Positions 55,364 through 64,000 of a stretch of 64,000 bases of DNA are shown here, piece after piece. The translations under genes were made by a program, and so were the position numbers. The notes beneath the pieces are model-generated. The model was not told the DNA's origin. It did no database searches and saw only the letters and a list, made by a program, of their open reading frames with translations. This DNA comes from Aurelia coerulea (lineage: Eukaryota; Cnidaria; Scyphozoa; Semaeostomeae; Ulmaridae). How positions within the stretch are numbered: position 1 is the stretch's first letter; every line of letters starts with the position of its first letter. The DNA is taken from contig CM076948.1 in NCBI GenBank assembly GCA_039566865.1, positions 20,223,001-20,287,000 of the forward strand, written 5' to 3'.

Positions 55364-55420
<57 letters not shown>
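55343..55420 (+). repeat. (ATCA)n microsatellite
   Basis: About 19 units with one ATTA variant. The R5 arm has only a short remnant (TTGATTGGTTGATTG near 31700), so the run expanded in this arm. Confidence 0.95.
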
Positions 55421-55930
55421 CAACGTCAGATTAGCCTCACTCCTCAAAGACCCTCTACTTACCTAGCCTCAGCCTCCCTACACAAGTACCCTCAACTTAT
55501 GTTCATCTTATTGAATTGAATTTACGTTTTTTCGCCTCAACGAGGGCCTTATTTTCAAACTCGTTTGAAAACGACAAAAAATTGCTGCGGGACCCCGACA
55601 AATCAGGATAGAAAATTTTGAATAACTTGATCGGATAGGCTGATTCTTCTATTTAAAACAGGGAGCTCAATTGATCTAAACCAGAAGAAATGCACGAGCG
55701 AGGGAGCGAAACGCGCACTTTGCTGTGGATCCAAGAAGAGCGAATTGGAAAAGACGAGCAGGTTTGTGAAGACGTTTTGTTTCCACGCCCCTTTGATGCC
55801 TATTCTGTACTATTTCTTCATTATTTTTCCTCGTTCGCTCATGTTCAGATCACAAATACCGGGTGTATCGAAAAAAAGTACCCCCTTTTTGATTACAAAG
55901 TCCACTTTGTAATCTAAGAAGGGGCTTCGA

Positions 55931-55973
55931 TGTCAGTCAGTCAGTCAGTCAGTCAGAAAGAAAGAAAGAAAGT

Positions 55974-56007
<34 letters not shown>
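55931..56007 (+). repeat. Compound (CAGT)n / (GAAA)n microsatellite
   Basis: About 6 units of CAGT run directly into about 12 units of GAAA with interruptions (GTAA). Confidence 0.92.
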
Positions 56008-56009
<2 letters not shown>

Positions 56010-57257
56010 AACCCACTTCCGTCACGCTCGTTAAAGCGATTGATTAACGTTTTATCTCTGCTAATTGGCACTGAAATAAAGAAAGCGCACATAAAGCGCA
56101 CTCAAGACAGAAGTTTCCCGCGATCCTATAGCAACATTTGACGTCGGCTTACTTCATGTTAGACAGATTTGACACCATAAGATGGATAAATTACCATGAT
56201 GTTTACCCTGGCACAGCAACAAATTTACCCAGAATTGGCACGTTCTTGACTTCATTAGCAGCTTAGTTATGTCAAAACAATCGTTTTCTAGAACGAACGC
56301 ATCATTAGCCACTTATTGATAGCACTCATTATGCAAATAAGTCAACTTTAGAGGATGATGTAACCGGCGGCCTGCACAGAGGGTAGTATTCGCAGCATCA
56401 CTGAAGGTAGAAGGACCCAGAAGGACCTCCCTCCTACACAGCTACAGATGCAAATGTCGCAGGTGAAGTTGAGAGGAACGGTGCAGAATCTCAGCAAACA
56501 ATGGCGCCATTGACTGGGGAAGGCACGTGATCACTCTGAACCAAAACATCTTCATGCATACGATTCTGCACAGAGGTTATTTTCGTGACTGCTTGTCTCA
56601 AATTAGATGCCCGCGAATACACTAATTTTTTTATAAGAAACTAAGGTCCGGGGCTGGTAGGCAGTTTCTTAAATTTTTGGGCCATTTTGCTACCAAAACT
56701 TTCTTACGTGTTTCTTATACTTTTATTGCCAGAAGTTTAGAGTTGATTTTGTCTTGTATGAAGGGCTCCCAAGTTACTTAGTAAGATCTCAAAACAAATA
56801 AATAACATGATTCGCACTCAAAATATTGTCCAAACAGTTGCTTTAACTGTACAATGTCAAAATATTTTTGAGTGTGATAGGAAAATTAAAACTGAAAATG
56901 ACAGAAGTTTCTTAGCTTTTTTCAATTCAGGTAGGGTTGTTTCTTAGCTTTCGAAAAGTTGAGCCTACCGTTTCTTATAAGCGGTTTCTTATAAAAAATA
57001 ATTACTTTTGATTTTTTGCGTGGCGATTCTCGTTCTTATACAAGGGGCTTGACTTTCTATTGAAGGCGACTTTAGCAGCAACGCTCATCTCTCTGACTGT
57101 AGCTAAAAACAGCATCCACGATCATTTGGGGTTATGAAGAAATCAATATTCAGATATTCTTATGCTTGCTTAGCTCATGACAGACTTTGTAATCATCCAA
57201 AAGGATCTTATGTTTACTCAAGAAGGCAACACAACGATAATATTTCGGTAATTTTTG

Positions 57258-57903
57258 AATTCATGGCTACATTTGTTGGTCTTCAACTTAAATGCCCATA
57301 CCTTGCATTTGGAAATTGGCCACCAAACACCGGAGATATGAGTTCCCAAGGTCAAAACTTGGAGTGCACCTGAAGCCAGAGCTTTTGAGAAATGGCCTAG
57401 CCATAATTTGACAACAAACAGGCATTTTGCAAACGAATTGTCGACTTTGACCTTTACTTTCATGTTTGAAAAGTTTTATACCTTGAATTACATCAATTGT
57501 TCTTGAAGTGACTTTTCTTTTGAGGAAACGGTCCTTGCATTGCATTCGATCCCAAGTGTTTTGTAAAGGAAGAGGAAAAGGAGCACATGCAAGCTTATTT
57601 TGGAGATGTGGCACGACTTTATCACTCTTACAACATATTTACTATATTTGTTTAATCAGCGCCATGTCCATGCATCTTTTATTCTTTTCAAAAGCTAAAC
57701 ACGGAAACGTAAAGTCTACAGGTACTTTGGAAAATTTCCACGATACAAATCATAACTAGGCCCTTTTTCAAAACCTCTGGTTTTGGGTGCACTGTAAATT
57801 TTGACTTTGCAAACCTGTATCTCCGGTGTTAAGTGGACGATTTCTAAATGCAAGGTACGTGCATCTAAGTTGAACGTTGATAAATTTGGCTGTGAAGTTG
57901 GGG
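57258..57903. repeat. Inner inverted repeat, arms 57258-57415 and 57752-57903
   Basis: The arms share CAACTTA.ATGC, ACCTTGCATTT, ACACCGGAGATA and GTGCACC in inverted order. The spacer is about 336 bases. It may be the 3' half of the enclosing element or an older foldback inside it. Confidence 0.65.
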
Positions 57904-57974
57904 AGCAATGATATCTTATTGCTTGGTTCCTATTTCCAGTCAAAAGGGGGTACTTTTTTGTGAGACACCCGGTA

Positions 57975-59320
57975 CACTGTGACAATGGGAATTCTGCGTC
58001 TCTTGCCTAGGCCATTCTGTTCGCAAACCACACATTTTTTTGCAAACACACATAGGCCCATCCAAGTCCAACTCAAAAAGGTTGTCTGTGTTTGAGATGT
58101 GAATTGTCGTTTGTTTGGTGCAAACAATTTTACGAGATTCAAACAAAATAAAGATTTTTGGAAGGGTGGTCGGCCACTTCTGCTTTATTTTCAATTTCCA
58201 TGCGTCAGCTCGCTTCGGCTCCTTCCAAATTTAAAATCGAAGATAATAAACTGCGCCATCTATTCTCACGTTCTCATAGAAGTGATATTGTATGTCTGTG
58301 GACTTGTATCAGTAAGAAATCAGGCAAAAATATATGATACCGAATATTTAATATTATAAACAAATCTGGTAAATGGCTGCCACGGAGCTTTACGAATGAT
58401 AAAAAATTTGCTACACATAGCCGTTGGGTTATATTCATGGTTAAGACCTTGAGAAAAGATTGCCCGAAATGTATCCAGATTTATCCGCATATTTGGACTC
58501 AGATTTATCGTCACCAAAAGGTACACTGAATAGAATAAAATCAAAGCCAGCAATATTTGTTGAAATAATCAATTTCTAAAATCCATGATTTTGACGAAAC
58601 TGTGATGATTCACTGAAACCTCACCAAAATTTTTTCCCTGTTGAGGTACGCTTTGAAATAGAGAAATCTAGCATCAATGTCAGCTTGTCAGCTGAACAAA
58701 CAGAATTACAAGGAAGGTGTGTTTGTAGTGCGAAGATCGTGTCTAGTAAGAAAGGAGAAATTTCTTCATTTTCATGCGTAAATTGAGACATCTGTTGAGA
58801 ATGTGCTTGTCGGTTTCCTTCCTTATTGCTTTGGCAGTTTGTTTAAGAGAGGCTGAATCACTAAGCGAATAAGTTTCAATGCTATTGAGATATCTTCTCC
58901 GTTATTGCAAGGAAGCCTCAAAGTTGTTTCAGACAAAAATCCCTAGCTACATGCCACATGACTAATTGAGATCTAATTATTGAACAGGAAGCAAACAAAT
59001 GGTTGACTATACTTTTAAAGGGGCTACGGCAAGTAAATAAAGTAAACAAACTTCATTCGAAACGACCATTTTGCAGTTTTTTGATAGGCCAGCTCACAGA
59101 GATTTTCCAGTGCGGTATTTTTCTCAAAATGAAGGTGTTATTTTGAAAATGGACTCTTGAATTTCCTCCAGAAACAAACGAAACATTCCTTTTTCGTACA
59201 ATAGCAGAGATGTTGGTGGATTTTTAGTAGTAACTTTATTGTGGATTCACCCCATCCACCAAAATTTGCCCAGAACACAATGGCCAAGTGTGGGCAACAA
59301 TATAGATTATAGAGATAACA
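57975..59320. other. No gene seen
   Basis: Only short frames (up to 86 codons) without signatures or paralogues. Confidence 0.5.
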
Positions 59321-59328
59321 GGTTTGTT

Positions 59329-59747
59329 CCCAGGGGGGGTACTCATTGACTTTCAATACGGGGGGTCCATGCCAATATTTGGGGTCCGAAATGTTATGTC
59401 AAATCAATATTTGGGGTCTGTGAATTACAACATGGACCAAAATTCAATATTTGGGGTCCACAATTCTGAAGAAAGGAAGAATGGCGCAATTTGGCCCTGA
59501 AGTTGCGAATCATGAGATAAATGTTTTGGTATTATCTAAAATCTGAGAAAAATCAAGAAACTTTAATTGAAATCATTTAAAAACATTTTAGGGACTCAGA
59601 AATAGATGGCAATATTTGGGGTCTCCAAAACATTAGACTCAATATTTGGGGTCCCCAAAACATTAGGCTTAATATTTAGGGGTCAGCAAAGAAATAGTGG
59701 CATGGACCCCCCCCCCCGTATTGAAAGTTAGGGAGTACACCCCTGGG
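59329..59747. mobile_element. G-rich-ended MITE, 419 bp, possible 8-bp target duplication
   Basis: GGTTTGTT lies at 59321-59328 and 59748-59755. The ends are CCCAGGGGGGGGTACTC and, inverted, CCCAGGGGTGTACTC, continuing through ACTTTCAATACGGGG and TCCATGCCA. Inside, AATATTTGGGGTC recurs about six times. Same style as 19497-20824, 21008-21265 and 30437-30655. Confidence 0.8.
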
Positions 59748-59839
59748 GGTTTGTTTACGGTTATGTGACCCAGCCCCTTTAAGTTGGAACTTCATAATAC
59801 TGAAATAATTAGAGGGCCCCCAAGTTACGTATGAATTAA

Positions 59840-60997
59840 GGTAACTCTGCTTTCCGCTCTAGTGCACAGCGAGAAGCCACTTCGCAAAACCACTTTCCTC
59901 AGAAAACAGTTAATTTCTCCTATATTATTCGGCCTATCGAAAAGCAGTAAAAAGGATGTTGTTCTGTATAATCTAGGCAATCGAAAGATGTATAAATCGC
60001 AATGTTTCCGTCAATCCTGGTTTCGCAAATCCTAGTTCAAATCTTTTTGCTAATTTCAGAAAAGTGGATTTATCTCCAAAACTACTCGAAAAAGTTTCGA
60101 TTTTTTTTCGTTCCATCTTTTGCTAGGTAGTTGATCTACAACTTTGCCAAGTCTGATTGAAAAAGCTAGGCTAGATTTCCTGCAATCGAATTTCATATTT
60201 CTGTTTACTTTTCGACAGCGAAATGGAGAAACCTTGGTCAACAGATTATCATGCTATGAAGCACGCTTGCTAAAGCTCAGGCTTGAAATAACTTTCAGAA
60301 TTTTTCCATTGGCAAACAAATGAACGTCGTCTTTTGGGAATACCATACGCAAGTTTCAAAAGACATCCTTAGTGCGCTTGTAAAAGTATCATTTGCACCT
60401 ATTGATTAAAAATTCCTGATTTTTACCAGCAACTTCACGAAGCCATGCATAGAGTGTCTTTTGAGACTTTCGTAAGCATTCACAAATTATCAATTTCTTT
60501 TAGAGTCCACAGTGAGCATAGATCTTAGATCAAGAACTAAAGTTTTTGCAAAAACATTCTACGGGCGTTCAAGTCGTTCTGTATGGGCTAAACTGTTGAC
60601 CAACGCTTTTCCCCTTCGATGTCGAAAAGTAAACAGAAATGTTAAATTCGATTGCAGGAAATCTAGCCTAGCTTTTTCAATCAGACTTGGCAAAGTTGTA
60701 GATCAACTACCTAGGAAAAGATGGAGCGAAAAAAAATCGAAACTTTTTCGAGTAGTTTTGGAGATAAATCCACTTTTCTGAAATCAGCAAAAAGATTTGA
60801 GCAAGGATTTGCGAAGCCAAGGTTGAAGGAAACATTGCGATTTATACATCTTTCGATTGCCCAGATTATACAGAACAACATCCTTTTTACCGCTTTTCGA
60901 TAGGGCTAATAATATTGGAGAAATTAACAGTTTTCTGAGGAGAGTGGTTTTGCGAAACGGCATCTCGCTGTGCACTAGAGCGGAAAGCAGAGTTACC
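59840..60997. mobile_element. 1158-bp foldback element, TTAA-flanked
   Basis: TTAA at 59836-59839 and 60998-61001 bounds inverted ends GGTAACTCTGCTTTCCGCTC. The arms (59840-60242 and about 60600-60997) are long, similar inverted copies. The spacer is about 350 bases. A TTAA target is used by piggyBac and Kolobok elements (family knowledge). The G-starting end leans towards Kolobok, but without a transposase this is open. Each arm carries the same open stretch, VDQLP.KRW.EKKSKLFRVV, which probably only reflects the duplication. Confidence 0.8.
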
Positions 60998-61001
60998 TTA
61001 A

Positions 61002-61950
61002 AAGACCCAAGATATATCGAGTGTCCCCCAAAAAGCAAAACATCGTGAAAAATCACCAACATTTGACGACTTTACAAATCTTAAAACATTTCTTGTTGTG
61101 TCAAGCTGTTTCAGTTGTGGCAAGGTTCAACTTAATTTGATAGATTTTCAACACTTTCTATGCTATTTGGCAAGGCATCTTTTAAGGAAATTTGACTGGT
61201 GGTCCAAACTAACCACAAGGGCCTATTTCCCGCGGCAAAAAAGATGGTGCAAATATACAAATACAGCATACAGCGTGACCATGTGCTATTTAGGGATCAT
61301 CGTACGGAGAAATTTAGAACTGCCCAATTTCATTTCATTTATAAATTCTTGATGAGGATTTCCCCGACCATCTTTCAAATAAGTGATCCAATAAGTGTGA
61401 AGCTGCTTGACAGAAAAAGACAAACTTTGTAAATATGCGAGCGAAGCGAGCGAAATATTTTGGTTTCTGTTACTTAGATATTCTTAAAATCGGTTAGGGA
61501 GAAGTTTGCAATTGCTTATTGCCCCTGTGCTACTTTCCCAAAGGATTTTGTAGAATTCAAAGAGCTATCTTTGTGCGACCTGAGGAGAGCGGTCCCTTGC
61601 CAACCTTGCCCACACTCGAATGGGCTCCGCATTGCGTGAAATACCATTAGCATTGCATTATCAGCATTTAGAGAAAAATATTTGGTTCATGTTGCGAAAT
61701 TTTCTCAAACAAGCATTGCAGACAATGTTCGGAAGTTTTTTGAGTACAGCAAACTTTCGAGTAAATTATCCCAAAACTGAGGTTTTAGAACTCCCCATTT
61801 CGTTATTTAGAACAGCCCAGAGCTGAGTAGTTAGAAAATGAAGTTACGGTTCTTAGCATAAAGCCAAACTCCGGGATTGTAGAAACAAAAAAGAACTAAT
61901 CGAATATGCAACCCCTCTTTTTCATGACGTTCAAGTGATGGGGCCCTACG
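61002..61950. other. No gene seen
   Basis: Short frames only. GCGAGCGAAGCGAGCG at about 61438 echoes a motif at about 49991 and may mark a dispersed repeat. Confidence 0.45.
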
Positions 61951-61951
61951 T

Positions 61952-62006
61952 GGGATCGAGCCCTGTCCGCCTGAATGTTCTGACTGCACCACTGCGCCAC
62001 AGCACC
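61952..62006 (-). repeat. tRNA-like (SINE) head with A and B boxes
   Basis: The minus strand starts GGTGCTG (62006). It has an A box, TGGCGCAGTGGT (61999-61988), and a B box, GGCTCGATCCC (61962-61952), the two internal RNA polymerase III promoter blocks. They are 37 bases apart, a little closer than in real tRNAs, and the acceptor stem does not close. This is therefore a tRNA-derived SINE or dead tRNA rather than a working tRNA gene. Confidence 0.55.
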
Positions 62007-62043
62007 TTCTGCCAGTGTTGGAAAATGGAAGACCCAAGGATGA

Positions 62044-64000
62044 CCCCTCTATAAATTGTACAGCAAGGTCTATCTAATACGTCTAGAATGCTCAAACAGA
62101 AAGGTGCATCTAACGCGGAGAAAACGATACATAATTTTCCTACAGCATGTGGTATATGCATTTTTGATTAGCAGATATTTGGGTCTTTTTAGTGCTGGAG
62201 AAGATTTTCCTACGAAGCTGATTATGCTGCTTGCTGGTGATATTGAAACAAATCCAGGCCCGGCAACTGCAAATTGCCTTAAATTTTGCCATTGGAATTT
62301 GAATAGTATTTGTGCTAGGGGTGGTATAAAGACCTCTCTAATAGAAGCTTACAACTCTATACACCATTTTGATGTCATAGCTATTTCTGAATCCATGTTA
62401 GATAGATCCATTAGCAATGATGAAATCTTCATAGAGGGTTTCAGTAGAGATATATTTAGAAGTGACCATCCAAGTAACTCCAAAGTTGGGGGAGCTTGTG
62501 TATATTTTCGCGAAGGCCTACCCATAAAACGTAGAAATGATCTCGAAGAATTGCAAGAGTTGATCGTTACCGAAGTCATCATTTCACGTAAAAAAGTGTT
62601 CTTTGTCACCCTATATCGAAGTCCTAGTCAGAATAGTGTGCAATTTGAAAATTTCATCGACAAACTACAGAGGATGGTGGAAAAAATCAAAGCTGAAAAC
62701 CCGCATTCTTTGATTCTCACAGGGGATTTTAATTGTAGATCTTCACAATGGTGGGCAGGCGATGTCCAGCAACCAGAAGGGACAGCGTTGGAAGAACTGA
62801 TCGAGGTTAATAATTTAAATCAGTTAATTGAAGAGCCTACGAACATTCGAGACGATAGTATGTCTTGCATTGATCTAATCATAACTGATCAGTCAAATTT
62901 ATTTTCTGATTATGGAGTTTACCCTTCCTTAGATGAGCACTGTCAACATCAAATAGTGTATGGCAAAATAAACATTTCTATACCGTCCCCACCACCATAC
63001 AAAAGAACAATCTGGGATTACTCTAAGGCAAACATGCAAAATATTCATCATGACCTTCAGGCTATAGATTGGCATACCCGGTTTGATAACCTTGGTTCAG
63101 AGGAAATGACTGCGGTTTTTACAGCGTCCATTTACGCCACACTGACTTCTTATATTCCCAACAAGGTCATTAAGTGTTGTGACAAGGACCCACCCTGGAT
63201 TACTCCTCGAATAAAAACAGCCATCAAGCGCAAGCAGAAGGTTTATAGGAATTTTTGCCAGCGAGGAAGAAGGGACCAGGATTGCAATAATGTAAAACGC
63301 GTTCGAAACGAAACATCTAAAATTATTTTGAATGGTAAGGAAGAATATTTCAAAAGACTTGGAAGGAAGCTCTCTGATCCAAATGAGGGTATAAAGAGTT
63401 ATTGGTCCACCTTGAATAGGCTTATCAACAAGAAGAAAACCATCAATATTCCTCCGTTATTAGAAAATGGACTGTTCATCACAAATGTACAAACCAAAGC
63501 TACTTTACTGAATAACTTTTTCATCGAACAGTGCTGTGCTATACCAACAGGAAGCACTCTCCCAAATTTTCGGCCTAGGTGCGACTCCATTCTTGAAAAT
63601 GTAGAGATTAACAGGCAAAAAGTGGTCAAATTGATACGAGCACTTGATTCCTCAAAGGCACATGGCTGTGATAATATTTCCATTGCTATGATAAAAATAT
63701 GTGACTCCACAATTGTTGAACCCCTTTGTATGATTTTTGAGAAATGTCTTGAAACCGGTCAGTATCCCTCATTTTGGAAAAAGGCAAACATTATCCCTGT
63801 TCATAAGAAGGGTAGCAGACAATGTAAAAACAACTATCGCCCAATTTCTTTACTTCCTGTCTTTGGAAAATTGTTTGAAAAATTATTGTTTGATTCGATG
63901 TACGATCACTTTTGTGCTAACAGTCTCCTGACTGCCCATCAGTCGGGTTTTCGTCCTGGTGACTCAACAATAAATCAGTTGCTGTCCATATCTCATAAAA
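62044..64000 (+). CDS. 2A-type LINE polyprotein (endonuclease-RT), open to the window edge
   Basis: One frame is open from 62044 to the last base, with no stop in about 650 codons. The first ATG (62224) directly precedes the 2A-like motif. If translation starts further upstream by a non-AUG codon, the motif would separate an N-terminal peptide. The APE-type endonuclease has WNLNSI, ISES (catalytic Glu), YRSPSQ, GDFNCRSSQWW and CIDLIITDQ. A linker follows (PPWITPRIKTAIK). The RT starts with IPVHKKG, NYRPISLLP and HQSGFRPGDSTINQLL at the edge. No inactivating change is visible, unlike the relative at 43717, so this may be a recently active copy. The C-terminal half is outside the window. Confidence 0.9.
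62236..62262 (+). other. 2A-like ribosome-skipping motif (GDIETNPGP)
   Basis: A second instance of the D-[VI]-E-x-N-P-G-P motif, in frame and 5' of the endonuclease. LLAG precedes it, matching the hydrophobic stretch LLSG of the copy at 43921. Confidence 0.85.

Larger units (their letters stand above)
52860..55845 (-). repeat. Inverted segmental duplication, right arm (contains R6)
   Basis: Reverse-complement partner of 31275-35220. The outer end stops about 13 bases before the TIR element at 55859. It lacks the 1.06-kb stretch found at 33925-34985. Confidence 0.85.
55859..57972. mobile_element. 2.1-kb element with CCGGGTGT ends, TA target site
   Basis: The left end CCGGGTGTATCGAAAAAAAG and the right end (inverted) CCGGGTGTCTCACAAAAAAG are flanked by TA (55857-55858 and 57973-57974). 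AGTACCCCCTTTT follows on both sides. The terminal octamer equals that of the 596-bp element at 2621. Inside are a compound microsatellite and an inner inverted repeat, but no convincing transposase. Non-autonomous or gutted. Confidence 0.75.

Noticed and set aside
60056..60781. Repeated protein stretch VDQLP.KRW.EKKSKLFRVV as a conserved small gene pair
   Set aside because: The two frames are the inverted arms of one foldback element, so their similarity follows from the DNA repeat and does not show selection on a protein.
61952..62006. A functional tRNA gene
   Set aside because: Box spacing is 7 bases too short, the acceptor stem does not pair, and no convincing anticodon stem forms. Kept only as a SINE-like head.

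Overview
The window looks like animal DNA, most likely from an anthozoan cnidarian (coral or sea anemone). The grounds are intronless rhodopsin-class receptor genes in local tandem and inverted copies, and a dense load of non-LTR retrotransposons, one Gypsy LTR retrotransposon and many foldback or MITE elements. I see no bacterial operon structure. The taxonomic call is inference, because no ribosomal or mitochondrial marker is present.

The host genes are six related class A G-protein-coupled receptors (GPCRs). R1 (1-374) is the 3' end of a gene that starts outside the window. R2 (6830-8479), R3 (17281-18474) and R4 (27563-28714) are full-length genes of subfamily I. R5 (32563-33615, +) and R6 (53387-54436, -) are subfamily II and lie in opposite orientations inside a roughly 3-4 kb inverted segmental duplication (about 31275-35220 against 52860-55845). 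R2 and R3 differ by two residues and an alanine-run length within a duplicated block (5543-8008 / 15996-18468).

Between R2 and R3 lies a complete, apparently young Gypsy-type element (8657-15994). It has two 276-bp LTRs with no difference by eye, an initiator-tRNA-Met-type primer site, gag with a zinc knuckle, a -1 frameshift signal, a Pol reading frame of about 1600 codons (MYND-type finger, protease, RT, RNase H, integrase, tail) and a polypurine tract. A second partial copy of the element's 3' coding tail (8003-8655) is joined in frame to R2. R2 therefore reads as a 549-residue receptor-retrotransposon chimera.

The rest is mostly transposon debris. LINE (non-LTR) remains lie at 1500-2620, 4297-4890, 5165-5300, 19040-22630, 23860-25165, 39017-40190, 40640-43355, 43717-47201, 47468-48950, 49253-49660 and 62044-64000. 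Two of them (43717 and 62044) carry a GDIExNPGP 2A-like motif ahead of an endonuclease domain. The one at the right edge is open to the end of the window. Several LINEs are split by later insertions with recognisable target duplications (TA, 5 bp, 9 bp), so relative ages can be read off. Foldback and MITE families occur throughout, including one with G-rich ends, a TA-flanked 151-bp palindrome, a TTAA-flanked 1.16-kb foldback and two insertions with exact 9-bp target duplications.

No CRISPR array, operon or canonical tRNA gene was seen. One degenerate tRNA-like (SINE-type) head lies at 61952-62006. All identifications rest on reading motifs and local repeat comparison. No database search was possible.
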